In this document: positions 22,403 through 34,252 of the stretch, one piece after another
Position numbering within the stretch: position 1 is the stretch's first letter
How the letters are laid out: each line of letters begins with the position of its first letter
Assembly (NCBI GenBank): GCA_021186555.1
Contig: JAJKFL010000042.1
Coordinates: forward strand, 41,081,980-41,145,979
Direction of reading: 5' to 3'
Source: Reticulitermes speratus
Lineage: Eukaryota; Arthropoda; Insecta; Blattodea; Rhinotermitidae
Length of the DNA: 64,000 bases
Made by a program: the position numbers and the translations under genes
Notes under the pieces: generated by a model
Told to the model about the DNA's origin: nothing
The model's database searches: none
Seen by the model: only the letters and a program-made list of their open reading frames with translations

Positions 22403-23214
22403 GAATAAGTGATTTTTGTTGTGTACTTTGTTGATAATAAAACTTATTTATGCCTAATATTACTTCGAAAGCAGCTTTGTTTTATGGTAGCGAAACCGGA
22501 CCATAAACAAGAGAATGACCACGAAATGGAAGCGACACAAATGATATTTTTATGACCGCTATTTGGAGTCTGGACCACCCACGGAACTCTTATCCGAAAC
22601 AGACTGAAAACAGACAACACAGTAGTTGATTTGAAAGCACGTCAAAAACAACTTCTTACATCACTTGAAACGAAGGACATACGAGTATATCTATTACAAA
22701 GACTGGCCCTCCAACACCAGCCCAAGGGACGACGGGACATACGACGACCTAGACGAAGAAGGAAAGACCAAGAGCATCTCGAGCTTTAAATGAACTGGTT
22801 CTAGGACCTAAACCTTAGACACGTTCACGATGATGATCATGACGAACTACCGTAAAGACTGGTAGCAAGCTCCTCAGAAACACCAGTAATGTATAACAAT
22901 CTACACAACGTCATGCCCCAGAAGATCTCAACCGCTGTGGACAGCCTCATCTCCCGCAATGTGTATACTTGTGTACCAATAACAGTATTTGTATTGTCTT
23001 TTCCTTATCTTTGTTTTTCCGTGTGTATTGAATTCACGTTCTGTCTCTCCCAGCAACGCTAATATTTGTATGAATGTCCCCCGCTACGTATTCCTGCCCA
23101 CGTCTGCTTACGTTGGTTGCAGTCTATCTGCTCTTCACGTTCGATGAACTCTTAAGTAGGTTAATGAATGAGTTGTACCGTGTCGAAGTCGCGAAAAAAT
23201 GCGCTCACAGCGAC

Positions 23215-23365
23215 ACCGAAGAAAATTCAAGTCTTCTGGGATACAATACCGTGTCGAGTGATACATAGCTACCGCCGTTTTGGTGCAGCTTGCTGCCTCG
23301 TCTTGGACCCGAGGCAGCAAGCTCCTCTGAAACGTCTGCACGGCGTCATATCACATACGCAATCT
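23215..23365 (+). mobile_element. GAAACGTC-type repeat fragment
   Basis: Begins AAGAAAATTCAAGTCTTCTG and ends GAGGCAGCAAGCTCCTC, TGAAACGTC. The GAGG/CCTC hairpin is intact. A shorter relative lies at about 22865-22945. Confidence 0.42.
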
Positions 23366-23555
23366 TGTTATGCATAATTACAACACTCCATTTGTCCCCT
23401 GAATAGAACACATGTCGCCGAGTCGGTAAATCTCGCGCAAATCCGTAATTCACTACGTAGCGTATGTGCGATGGACATCCGCGATTGTAGTCCTACGTAT
23501 TCGCAATCATGGCAATGTGTTATCGGCCGCATTATCAGTCGTCGTGACTCGGAAT

Positions 23556-23805
23556 GCACGGTGTTCAGTCGGTATACTGACTGGCTACGGCAGGATGGTG
23601 CCAAGTTCGTTTCCCGGCAGTGGCATTAGCATGGCTTTCTCCACAGCGTCCGGATCGACTCTAGATCCCACTCAGCCCCTTATCCTACGCGTACAGGGGA
23701 TAACACGGTCGTAGCGTGAAGATGACCATCTACATTCACCAAGTACCGAGGTTAAAATTCGTGTAACCCCTCACGCGTCTTCACGGCGCGGTGCAGACAT
23801 CTTCA
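23556..23805 (+). mobile_element. SINE family A, old divergent copy
   Basis: Head GGTGTTCAGTCGGTATACTG with TTCGTTTCCCGGCAG, then CACTCAGCCCCTTATCC and AGTACCGAGGTTAAAATTCG. Confidence 0.55.
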
Positions 23806-24194
23806 CAATCGCTTGAGTCCCGATGTGGCTGAAGGCACATCTCTTAAGAAAAAGACGAATCCAAAATTATTTTATCGTGGTTTTCCTTAGAAAATAATGT
23901 TTCTGGCCTGTTTCTCATGAAGATGTTGAAGGATTGATCCTATTGTTATTTCAGTGTCAATAACAGGAATGAGGTAATTCTTCTTCACCTCATCCTCCTC
24001 CCCCTCCTCCTCCAAGACTGCGGGCACACCAAACTAGGAGTGCACACATCACGGGCGCCAGGTCGCCAGGGCGACTAAATTTTGCACAGTGGCGCCTAAT
24101 ACTTCTGGGTCCTCAGCATGGAGCTTGCTGCATATCGCCCTTCAGGCGCCCACAATTTTGAAGTGGCTCCTAGATTTTTGGACACTTTTTGGAA

Positions 24195-24460
24195 CCTCTG
24201 CACTAACCAAAACCAGTGTCCCCTCTGCACTAACCAAAACCAGTGTCCCCTCTGCACTAACCAAAACCAGTGTCCCTCTGCACTAACCAAAACCAGTGTC
24301 CCCTCTGCACTAACCAAAACCAGTGTCCCCTCTGCACTAACCAAAACCAGTGTTCCCTCCGCACTAACCAAAACCAGTGTCCCCTCTGCACTAACCAAAA
24401 CCAGTGTCCCCTCCGCACTAACCAAAACCAGTGTCCCCTCTGCACTAACCAAAACCAGTG
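24195..24460. repeat. Tandem array, 27-bp unit, 10 copies
   Basis: Unit CTCTGCACTAACC plus AAAACCAGTGTCCC, two copies 26 bp long. Because 27 is a multiple of 3, several frames on both strands stay open (ALTKTSVPS on plus). It lacks spacer variation, so it is not a CRISPR array. Confidence 0.93.
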
Positions 24461-25093
24461 CCAATCACCAAGATGCTAGAAAGTGAAACCCCCTAGCCTC
24501 ATTCCACGCGACTCACGCAGTGTTACAGTGATACACAGGAATTCTACGAAAAACAAATGGGTGTGTGAAGAACTGTATTATGGGATATGAAGCAGAGGAC
24601 ACTGGTTCCTCCGAAAACTTCGGCACACTGCTACCAGACCACACGGCGCCACATTCCACAAAAAGTAATCCCCATTGTCACTACCCTGAAAACAGCAGAT
24701 CCACAAATTCATTCTGCCTCTCCAGCATTTTTATGAGTCAAAATTCGTCTCGACTCGACGGGGTGCGGTTCGGTTATTGCAACAGCAAACTAAAACAGAA
24801 AACGTCCTCCGAGCCAGGACACACCAGAGGCTTTCCAGATCACACTGTGTATTTTTCCAGACACGTTAATAGCGTGACAATCTAGTCAGGTGGAAAATTA
24901 ACACATTATTTATACTTTTAATTACCATATGTTCACGTTTCCGTCTAGTCTAGGAACTAAAATGACTGACTGCATATTGGTGCTTATTTTTAAGGCAAGT
25001 TCCCTGGCATTATGCGTCACGAGTGAACAAAACCTGAGGACAATCGGAACGGCTTTCTAACGACGCACTATTAACAACCAGCAGTTACACATT

Positions 25094-25353
25094 CACACAC
25101 TCCCCGACTTACGCGATTTCAGACTAAAGCAATGTTTTAAGAAAGTAAGAAAATTAAAATAATAACATTTTTGAAACGCGCGGTGACACGAAGTTGGCGG
25201 TAGAATACTACAGGGCGATAACACAGGCTGTGTTGGAGTTTGGATTTGAGCTGGAGTCCGTTATACATAAGTGTTATAGTTGAACGTAAGTATGTTTAAT
25301 TCCGATTTGCGCCGGACCCTCTGAAATACTGCGTAAGTCGGGTAGTGTCTGTG
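25094..25353. mobile_element. MITE with CCCGACTTACGC inverted ends
   Basis: Left CACACACTCCCCGACTTACG and right CGTAAGTCGGGTAGTGTCTG are inverted copies. About 260 bp, non-coding. Confidence 0.65.
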
Positions 25354-25688
25354 ATGATATATTCAGTTGCCATTTTGCATCCCTCGCTGGTCTACTGCAA
25401 ATATAAACCCTATGTTTGTAACAGGGTTAATCAAAGGAACAGATACTGAAATGTATAGCCATACATCCACCTTTTATTTGTGGTTTATCAACGATGCTTT
25501 TCGATAGCTCAGATTATATCACTGCACCAATGTCCTATTCATTCATTCATCTGCCACGAACGCTGCAGAATAGCCCAAATACTGACAGCGTCGCTAAACA
25601 AACCATCGGACCAAATTGTAAAGGCGCCGAATAGCTCACAGGATGATCGATAAATTGGAAGGGCTGTGGCAGGACGCGGCAGTGGTCT

Positions 25689-26160
25689 CATATGACGTAA
25701 GTGTTGTTGTGTCCGCCGCACATGTACTTGCTATTTTTCGGCGGATCGCGCTTGGGGAGTAAGCCGCGCGGGGCAGGTAACGGGTGGGCCGGTGGTAGCG
25801 GTATCTGGACCCGGTCACCCATTGTTATTTTTCCCCCCTTTCCTTGTTCATGGACTCGGGCCATTGGGGTTTTACCTACGCTGACAAATTCCTCACTCTC
25901 TTGTCGAGATGGTTTTGCCGAGCAGTTGGTGAGACGCACGGCTACTGAGAGGACCGTGGGGCTTGGACGGCATTGGCGGTGCCATTTGGGCGAGAGCGTG
26001 TTTGCCGGGTTTTCTCTGTCTTTTATTTTATTTTTTTCTTTTCACTTTTTCCCTGTTCTCAATTTGTTTCTTTGGGTTGTTTTTGAACACTGCCCCGGAC
26101 TGGCTCCCCCTTCCCAGGGAGAGGTAAATATTTATATACGAGGTAATAAATAGATTGTAA
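25689..26160 (+). other. Unrecognised 150-codon open frame
   Basis: A frame at 25701-26153 begins MLLCPPHMYLLFFGGSRLGS and includes a hydrophobic run (FSLSFILFFSFHFFPVLNLF). It lies in CpG-rich repeat DNA and resembles no family I know. Probably part of an unclassified mobile element; a host gene is unlikely. Confidence 0.25.
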
Positions 26161-26262
26161 CCTAGGTGGACTGTGTTCGTCCCCTGTGGTATCTCTTTCT
26201 GTTAAGGACCAATTAGTATTCTTTTTTTAATTACCTTATTGTTTTACTTTCATAAAAAGCAG

Positions 26263-26557
26263 CAATCCCATTACAGGCCTTGACAGGCCCTTAGGGATCC
26301 AGGAGGGTGAGGCTCCCAGATTTCTAGACAATCGGCACATGAAGGTGGAAAGGTCAGCCTTATGCACCGGCCGCCTTTACCCCCCAGGAAAGATTCCTGG
26401 TACTCATTTCTGTTAGAGGCTGAGTCGACCCCAGGGCTATAGTGCGACCGGAACGATTATGTCAATGAAAAATTCCAGTGACACCATCGGGAATCGAACC
26501 CACGACGTTCCGGTTTGTAGCGCAGTGCCTCAACCAACTGCGCCACCGCGTGCCCCA
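26263..26557 (-). mobile_element. SINE family C
   Basis: Reverse-oriented copy. The tail AGCAATCCCATTACAGGCC is at the left; the head ends GCGCCACCGCGTGCCCC at the right. Confidence 0.82.
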
Positions 26558-26694
26558 GAAATTAGAAAATGTAAGCCAATCTTCAACTCGCACACCGAAT
26601 TAAGTACACACTTTTAAAAGCCCTATACTGGACTGGTTAACCTCGAAGAGTGGGTAGTTTAAACAGATGGCCATATTCACACACTTCCAGTAAT

Positions 26695-26947
26695 TTTCCC
26701 ATGGCGCGACGGCCCCTAGTGGCCGGGGCATCCTCACTGTCGAAGCTTCACGATCACACTCAGACACACCACACTCGGTAGGACTCCTCTGGACAAGTCA
26801 TCAGCCCGTCGCAGAGACCTCTACCTGACAACACACAACAGTTACAAGAGAGAGACATCCATGCCCTCGGCAGGATTCGAGCCCGCAATCCCAGTCAGTA
26901 AGCGGCCGCAGGCCCACGCCTTAAACTGCGCGACCACCGGGATCGGC
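26695..26947 (-). mobile_element. tRNA-derived SINE, family D, with target-site duplications
   Basis: Minus-strand head GGCCGATCCCGGTGGTCGCG with GCGGGCTCGAATCCTGCCG as B box. Flanked by perfect 13-bp CACTTCCAGTAAT at 26682-26694 and 26948-26960. Confidence 0.87.
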
Positions 26948-27489
26948 CACTTCCAGTAATAAGAAAGATATTTTCTACTCCTCTAATACATTTTCAATTA
27001 CTTCGTCTCCCAACACAGAAATGCTCTCCCCTTTTAATCACCTTATCTTCTCTTTCATTAATAAAATTTCCTCATTACCAACTTCTCGTCAACTTTTGTT
27101 TACTTCTGCAACGATTTCTTGGAATTCTCACGCCTGAAGTAGTCCTGCCTACTTAATACTATTCGTTTTAGCAGCTTAAAATTAAATGTTAATGTTCCAG
27201 ATGTGCAGTTATTACAGGAGTTTCCGTTTAACCAAATTTAGTCACAAAATAAGCAACTAGACATTTAGTTCGAAACGGCTGAGAAGGGAGAATTAATCAT
27301 TGTCAGTAATTAGCTAGTAACTTCCTCCACTAACAATCTGCAACGCGAAATCACTTTACAATAGAGTCGACGATCCAGAACTAGAAAAACACATTAAACG
27401 GAACATGTGTCAAGGAAAACAACGATATTCTATCAGAAAATACACTTAAAAGAACTTGTATTTTTGGTTCCTTATTTAGAATTCCAATT

Positions 27490-27790
27490 GTACTGCTATT
27501 CCACTACATTTCCACGTAGTCCCCGCCACAAATGAGGCAGTTATCATATCGTGGGACGAGCTTTCCTATTCCCTGTTGATACAGTCCGTGTGTGTGTTAT
27601 CGGCTGTCTTGTCAGATGCTTCCACCTCGCAATCATCTTGAAATCTGTGGCCGCCAAGACTCTGCTTCAGCACTGGAAAGAGACATAATCGCTCGGCGAC
27701 GTATTTCCCTGATATGATCACAATCAGTGTAGGTTCTTTAGCCACGAAATTATACGGCACGTAAATTTACAAGTATTTTCTGGCCGACCC
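27490..27790 (-). pseudogene. Mariner-type transposase C-terminal fragment
   Basis: Minus-strand frame: FPVLKQSLGGHRFQDDCEVE, a form of the LKxxLGGxRF motif near the C-terminus of mariner transposases, followed by a decayed tail. No catalytic triad remains. Confidence 0.55.
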
Positions 27791-28189
27791 TCGTGCTACG
27801 CACACAAGTATTGTACAATGTCGAAAAAGTTACCGTTGTCTTTGCCTAATTTCATCATTCAAAACAAGTCAGTCAGTTTACACATGAACACAAGTACAGT
27901 TCGGGACCCAGCTTTGCGACTTTACGGAATTCCAGTCACACCTACGCAACTCGCACTTCCCCTACATTTACCCAGCTTGTTCGGTCGCAGAGCTGAGTCC
28001 CGGACTGTACATTACCTCAGCAGGCGGTTGTGTCATCTGACCCCGAGAGGACGTACCCAGCTGAACAAAAAGACCCCTTCTTAAGAAGTTGATAGTGACC
28101 CCGCTAGTCAAAAACATGACCCTAAAATCTAAAAAAAAAAAAAAAAAAAAAAATTCCATTTTTTTGGAACCCTGTAGTTCATCATCGCG

Positions 28190-28375
28190 ATCACAACAGT
28201 AGGCCACTGGACAGATTAATTCTGTCCAAACCTTCTTTAAGATCAATGCTAATATGATCCTACCTAGGCCCCCGTCCCTTAAATGGTTTCTTCCCTTCGG
28301 GTTTACCGTATAAAACTTCGTGTGCATTTCTCATCACCATGCCCGCCCATCTCATCCTGCTTAATCTGATCACCA
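28190..28375 (-). pseudogene. Retrotransposon tail fragment
   Basis: Minus strand retains AGGATGAGATGGGCGGGCAT and GAAGGGAAGAAACCATTTAA-like sequence. Old copy. Confidence 0.55.
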
Positions 28376-28694
28376 TAATAATAAGAGTGTTTAACGTATA
28401 CTCTTACGGTACGAACCATGAAGCTCCTCATTACGCAGTTTTCTCCAACCACCTGCAACTTGTTACCTCATAGGTTCATACATTCTCCTAGGCGACGTCA
28501 TATCGAACACCTCCTAACAATCTAGTTCATAACGTAAAATCCTAAAATTAACTAACTCTTCTCGCTTACATACCTTCAACAAACCTTTACCACGAAATCA
28601 GAAGTATATTTAACAAAATACTCATCTCATTAGCAACCACACCATCTTAAAATTCTTTTCAACATTTAGAGAAAAATGTATCCGTGTGCAATCA

Positions 28695-28960
28695 ATAAAA
28701 CGAAGTGGAGGAGTGGAGATATAGCTCCACTCATTCTTAACCTTGGCACTAGGTGGTGAGTGGTTAGCCTCACGCACCGGCCGCTTCATCCCTAGTCTAC
28801 ACTGAGGTGGGTAGTCAGTTTCACGTCCCGGCCGCATTGCCTCCTGTGCCCACTGGATAGCAGGACCGAGTGAACCCCAAGCCAGTCTGGACGCGTCGGC
28901 AGCCCCTGTCAGTCGTCCAACCGTAGCCTAGTCGCTATACCGACGACGATATCCTGGTTC
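28695..28960 (-). mobile_element. SINE family A, rearranged copy
   Basis: Reverse copy with an internal duplication of the TGGTTAGCCTCACGCACCGG segment (again as GTCAGTTTCACGTCCCGG). The head remnant is CGTAGCCTAGTCGCTATACC. Confidence 0.6.
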
Positions 28961-29839
28961 AGGGGGAAGGTATATGACCTGCTATTTCTGCAAATACTTT
29001 GTTCGAATCGCGGTGTAGCATCGAGCAACCTGACCCATATTTCTCAGGGCTTTCGTGCCCGTTCAAGGGAATGTTTAAGAATATTCACTAAAAAGAACCC
29101 AGTTTCTTTACCACATAAGTGATTATTACTTTCCGAAGAGGTCATGCTCCATGGAATTAGTTCGTTATTTAGCCCTTCAGTTGGTTGGTTAGTTGGGAGC
29201 TGTTGCAAATCGCGCGAAGTGCAGTCCTTCGCGTAATTTCCCCAATACACAGAAAACAATGGGACAAACTACCAGCTTAGTTAAGGAAACAGACCTACAA
29301 CGCTCCCCCCCCCCCAAAAAAAAAAAATTCGGGAGGTTGCAGATTTCTGCGCCGGACAGTATTGAATGTTGAACAGTGAATTCAAAAGAGTTATTTCGCA
29401 TGTGCCTGACAACAGCCCTCCTTAGTCCTGCTGTTTCCACAGTAGGAGTGAGAGAGAGAGACAAGAGGAGACGAAAGCTTTTGTCAATGCCTGGTCATTT
29501 CCCTCACACTGAGGACAATTAACACCAAACACAGAGTTAAATAATGGCTTCAGCAAGCAGGTTACGAAATTATGACACACAATGGCGTCCAGAAAACTAC
29601 TACGTTAAATTTATAGCATTTATATCGCCGTCGGTGGACTAAATGTCAGATGTAAATTAATTACGAAGAACAGAACAATTTAAACTTCAAGCCGGTAAAG
29701 TCGGCCGTACGCAGAAACAATACGGAATGGCAAAACGCGAAAGTTACATCAGTTCTAAACTTTAGCGCTATATATAGAACTGATGTCGCTTTACGCCCCC
29801 TCCCTTAAAGAAAATTTTACCTGAAAAGTAAAGCCTCCA

Positions 29840-30105
29840 TGCAAGCCATAAACGCATATAGCGGAGTGGAGGCATAGTTCCATTCATTCTTAACCTCAGC
29901 ACTATATGGAGGGGGGAGAGGTTAGCCTAAGGCCGCGACCGCTTTACCCCCGGCACCCACTGAACCACTTGGTGGTCCCCAGAGCCGGTCTGGACGCTTC
30001 AGAGAACACACAAGTCTCTTGTTTCCGCCCGGAATCGAACCACGATTCTTCAGACTCCAGTGCGTAGCTCAGTCACTATACCAACTATGCTAATCCGACT
30101 CACAA
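29840..30105 (-). mobile_element. SINE family A, variant subfamily
   Basis: Reverse copy from CGCATATAGCGGAGTGGAGG to GCGTAGCTCAGTCACTATAC. The B-box region GGAATCGAACCACG is decayed. Confidence 0.68.
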
Positions 30106-30338
30106 AATTTCCAGGTACACTTTGAATATAAAGCCTGGCAAGCTCTAATATCGTGATATTGAATAAATTCCGACAGCACCTACCAGGAAGCTAACACCGA
30201 ACACTGCTTCCATCACCAAGCTATAACGATCAACCACGATACGAGAGGTCAGAACCCGTCAGTGGATGTCGGAATGCTGCTTGCACCTAACAGGACACAA
30301 CAGCAGTGAAAACAACTTCGCCTATGTCGAACACTTAT

Positions 30339-30624
30339 AGTAAAGGTAAAGTTCACCCTAGAACATGCCATGAAGGCCCAGAGGGGGAGTAGAGGTATAG
30401 CTCTACTCTTTCCTTAACCTCGGCGCTAGATAGGGTGGGTGGTCAACGCCACGCCCCGGCCGCTTTACCCTCGGGAATGACCCGGTAACCATTGTACAGG
30501 AGGCTGGGTAGGCTCCAGGGCCGGTCTGGACGGGTGCTGAAAATCTCGCCCCCACCGGGATTCGATCCCCGGACCGTCCAACTCGTAGCGAGTCGCTATA
30601 CCGACTACGCTATCCCGACCCACT
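30339..30624 (-). mobile_element. SINE family A, full length, with target-site duplications
   Basis: Reverse full copy flanked by 10-bp GAACACTTAT (upstream from 30329, downstream 30625-30634). Immediately followed by a 65-bp plus-strand SINE tail fragment at about 30640-30705. Confidence 0.85.
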
Positions 30625-30714
30625 GAACACTTATTATAGTGCCGAGGTTAAAAATGAATGGAGCTCCTCCTATACGCCTTCCTAGCGTGGGCAGAAGCAA
30701 CTTCGCCTTTATTT

Positions 30715-30880
30715 TGAACAATCAGGTCTTCTGCGATATGATGCCATGTCGATTGGTAGAAATAATAGACGTTTCTGAGGACCTTATTGCCTTCGAGAGC
30801 AAAGACCATGCAGACTGAGGCAGCAAGCTCCACTGAAACGTCGGTGTAATATCCCAGAGACTTAAACATTCAACAACACC
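30715..30880 (+). mobile_element. GAAACGTC-type repeat fragment
   Basis: Begins with AATCAGGTCTTCTGCGATAT, has AGACGTTTCTGAGG near 30770 and GGCAGCAAGCTCCACTGAAA near 30822, followed by CGTCGGTG. Confidence 0.42.
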
Positions 30881-31205
30881 CCTCTGATAACCACAAATCT
30901 CGCACTTCATATATTTTCTGTGCACTTGGTGGGACGGGTGTTGTAGTTACCATACAGCAACGAAATGAGCACCCGTAAAGACGGACAGGCCTGCCTCTGT
31001 AGCCACTGGGAACCTTTGTACCGTTTTCAATTTAATTCAGGTGGCGATGTGACAACACGCTGTCTCTTTTGGTTTGTACAGCAACATCAGCTTACTTCCA
31101 CGTAACATTTATACTCACATTTTGAACTGCATATTGTATTAATCCCTGACTCGCAAGCATCATTCCTAAGTGCAGTTCACTTTCCTGTAGCATATACCGA
31201 CTGGT

Positions 31206-31490
31206 TAATATGGCGTAGCTCGTACAATGACTATGTTACGGATTGGACGATCCGCGGTTCGCATGCCTGCAGGGGCAAGAGATTTCACTCTTCTCCAAAA
31301 CGTCAAGATTGGTTCTGGGGCCCACCCACCCTCTATTCAGTGGGTACCGGAGCTCTTTACCCGGGGGGGGGGGGGGGGAAGCGACCAGGTCGTGATGCTG
31401 ACAACTCACGTACATACAGTGTGCCGAGGTTAAGAATGAGTGCAGCCATATCTCCACTTCCCTATATGCCTGAAAGGTGTGCAAAAGGAC
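31206..31490 (+). mobile_element. SINE family A, variant subfamily
   Basis: Head TAATATGGCGTAGCTCGTAC with a damaged B box, then TTCTCCAAAACGTCAAG, an expanded run of about 17 G at 31363, and the tail CGAGGTTAAGAATGAG. Confidence 0.68.
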
Positions 31491-31734
31491 AACCTTAACT
31501 TTACTTCACTTTATGCTCTATATTTATGTCTCCCTCGTCTTAGTGACAGACGCCCTCCTGAAGCTTATGATATTAAATACTGGCAATTTTACATGCAAAA
31601 ACGAAACAGTACATTTTTCCAAAATGTGTGAAGATTTTGATCAAACGTCCAACTAAATAATTAACTGACTAACTCACTCGTATACTTCTTGGAAGCACAC
31701 CGCCGCTCGGCTACTCAAGAAATTTCCAGGTTTT

Positions 31735-31915
31735 TATGCAACCTGAAAGTTCATTACAGTACTGACAAAAGCCCACTACTGTTCCCCGTCCTGAGCCACA
31801 TGAATGTAGTCCAAAATCTCATTCCATCTTTAAGATACATTTTAGTATTATCCTCCTATCTACGCCTAGATGTCCCAAGAACACTCCTCCCTTCAGGATC
31901 AAGTTTCATATCAAC
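31735..31915 (-). pseudogene. Retrotransposon tail fragment
   Basis: Contains GAAAGTTCATTACAGTACTG, CCTGAGCCACATGAATG and ATTATCCTCCTATCTACGCC, reverse of the GRPRRRWEDN region. Similar pieces: 33640-33775, 39800-39965, 15820-15935 and 14912-14955. Confidence 0.55.
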
Positions 31916-32874
31916 AGAAAAGTTTATGATTAAATGCCACTTATTTAAAACGTGTTTCGAGTTTAAACCACTGCGTACTACCGCAAAATTAAGACATGTC
32001 CAAAATAACAACTGAAACACAACGCAAATATAAAGTGTGCTCGGTGGATATATGGAGCTCTTGAGCCAGCAACAAGCGAAGTCAAATACTTTATCAAACA
32101 CACAGCATTAACAAATTTATCGCATACAGTCAGACACCCAACATTCGACGATGCTTAATCGTTACCTATGAAATTAGGCAACAAAGTTTTCAAACACTTC
32201 ATCTTAACGCTTACTTCTCATGAGTTTAGAAGCGTAATGTGTCAAAAGCATACTGCCTGACTTTAAATCATTACCAGCCAGGCCATTTGCGAGTTTTTAA
32301 AATGAACACAGCCACACGACTAGGCAGCATAGTGATTTAAATCCCCCCCCCCAATCGATCATCATAATCCCCTCTTCGATGATCAATAATGAGTGGATAT
32401 CTTGGTTTTATGAAGCACATTTAATAACACCGATAATGATGAACAGTAAATATCAAGCACCGAAGGAACGACGCCAGTATAAGTACGAACGTAGGTGTAG
32501 CACCTGTGTTTTCTCTTCAGTTGTCTGAATCACGCCCCCCCCCCCCCTATGTTTAACCAACCAGCTGCATGTGATCTGTTTCACTCTCATTTATCTCCTG
32601 TCGTCCGCATCATGATGCACGCTGACAAGACGTGAACCCACAGGCTAACAAATTAATTATTATCTTAACACCTGTTAGTGAAAACATTTACGTTTCAATA
32701 ATCCGTTAGCCCTCTCCTTACATTCTTATCAGTGTTTCTGAGATTTAAGACGCGGATTGGTACGTTGAAGGCTTGCTTTATAATAAACAGAACTTACCGT
32801 GTCGTTTATACCTGACCCTGAGCTAGAGCCCTCAGGAGACTTGGGTGAGAAATGGCCGCTAAATTTTGCTTATG

Positions 32875-33067
32875 AAACATCTCTATGCCCGTAAGGTTCT
32901 TTTACATGCCGTAAATCTACGACATGGGACCGACGGCTTTACTTCCCCTCCGAAGGAAGTGGTGCTACGGATTTTTATCACCCTTAAAAATCCATCTACC
33001 TCGGCCGGTATTGAACCCGCAACCTTGGGTCCAGTGGCGAGCACGCTAACCACTAGTCCACCGAGGC
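32875..33067 (-). mobile_element. tRNA-derived SINE, family E
   Basis: Minus-strand head CTGCCTCGGTGGACTAGTGG, TTAGCGTGCTCGCC, then GCGGGTTCAATACCGGCC. The body has GGTGATAAAAATCCGTAGCA. Only copy in the window. Confidence 0.7.
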
Positions 33068-33199
33068 AGATAACAGAACTTAATTGCACTATAAATAGAG
33101 CACACGTCAAAAAAAGGTGTATACGTCTAATATCAAGAACTTTCACGTAACATTTCAGTTTGAACGAAAATGAAGAGTTTCTTCAGTGTTGAATATATT

Positions 33200-33450
33200 A
33201 CGAAAGCAATTATTTGCAATATTCCGAGGTTCTGACGGCGCTGCTCACGATGCCTCGTCTTCTGGAATAAGACGCCGTCTAGGCTGGTATATGGGTACCA
33301 TCGCTTCGGAGGGGTTTGGTACATCAGTCTTCAGAACAGCCCAAACTTTCTGAACTGCCCTGAAGATGGAGGCAGCAAAGTCGAAAGCGTCGTTCAGCTC
33401 GAAACCACACGACAGCACCCTTGCCTCTTTAGCTGGGCAAGACATAACCG
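33200..33450 (+). mobile_element. GAAACGTC-type repeat fragment
   Basis: Contains CGTCTTCTGGAATAAGACG near 33257 and GCCCTGAAGATGGAGGCAGC near 33357. The GAAAC end is displaced by an insertion. Confidence 0.35.
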
Positions 33451-33639
33451 GTCAGAACACACAACCAGCATTATGACAGCTCTGCTCTCATTTTTCTCGC
33501 CTTTCAGACATTTCCGAGATTGCGCTTCTACAAACAGCAAGGTCTGCCTTGCGATGCGAAAGTAACTCAACTAACTCCATCGACCAGAGTCTTTCTCGGG
33601 AAGCTAATAGTCGCTCAGCGAGTCAAAAAATTCCTCACA

Positions 33640-33775
33640 TTTAATGCAATTCACAGGTCCATTGCCGTGTTCCTAATAGCCTACCACTGGTCCCTATCCT
33701 GAGCCAGATCAATCCAGTCCATACCCCCAACCCCACTTCTTGAAGATCCACTTTAATTTCATCGTAGTTCTATTG
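33640..33775 (-). pseudogene. Retrotransposon tail fragment next to a tandem array
   Basis: CACTGGTCCCTATCCTGAGC and CTTCTTGAAGATCCACTTTA match the family. It ends directly at the array at 33777. Confidence 0.5.
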
Positions 33776-33776
33776 C

Positions 33777-34252
33777 CTGTGTCGGTACACCGGCTATCCT
33801 GACTGACTGTGTCGGTACACCGGCTATCCTGACTGTGTCGGTACACCGGCTATCCTGATTGACTGTGTCGGTACACCGGCTATCCTGATTGACTGTGTTG
33901 GTACACCGGCTATCCTGACTGTGACGGTACACCGGCTATCCTGACTGACTGTGTCGGTACACCGGCTATCCTGACTGTGTCGGTACACCGGCTATCCTGA
34001 CTGTGTCGGTACACCGGCTATCCTGACTGTGTCGGTACACCGGCTATCCTGACTGTGTCGGTACACCGGCTATCCTGACTGTGTCGGTACACCGGCTATC
34101 CTGATTGACTGTGTCGGTATACCGGCTATCCTGACTGTGTCGGTACACCGGCTATCCTGACTGACTGTGTCGGTACACCGGCTATCCTGACTGACTGTGT
34201 CGGTACACACCGGCTATCCTGACTCTTGTCACTACACCGGCTATCCTGACTG
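33777..34252. repeat. Tandem array, 22-26-bp unit, 17 copies
   Basis: Unit TGTGTCGGTACACCGGCTAT plus CCTGAC, with an optional extra TGAC. The unit contains the palindrome GGTACACC/GGTGTACC region. It ends in TGACGTTTCGGTGATTTTCT, a GAAACGTC-type hammerhead remnant on the minus strand. Confidence 0.93.

Larger units (their letters stand above)
22198..22452. mobile_element. Inverted-repeat hammerhead element inside a LINE fragment
   Basis: The ends are inverted copies (CATAAATAATTTTTATTACC... and its complement ending TTATTTATG). The element separates two halves of a LINE reverse-transcriptase fragment (21941-22830), so it inserted after the LINE. Confidence 0.72.
21941..22830 (+). pseudogene. 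LINE polymerase fragment interrupted by a hammerhead element
   Basis: The first part reads VSNFNYVGNLISGEKNCINI and KLQMYNKMNGIIKSTF. After the inserted element (22198-22452), frames resume with NITSKAALFYGSE and later RRDIRRPRRRRKDQEHLEL, standard RTE-like C-terminal motifs. Several stops. Confidence 0.72.

Noticed and set aside
24096..24486. 122-codon frames on both strands over the 27-bp array
   Set aside because: They exist only because the unit length is a multiple of three; no start context, domain or conservation.
24195..34252. CRISPR-like arrays at 24.2 and 33.8 kb
   Set aside because: No variable spacers, no cas genes, eukaryotic context; they are plain tandem repeats.
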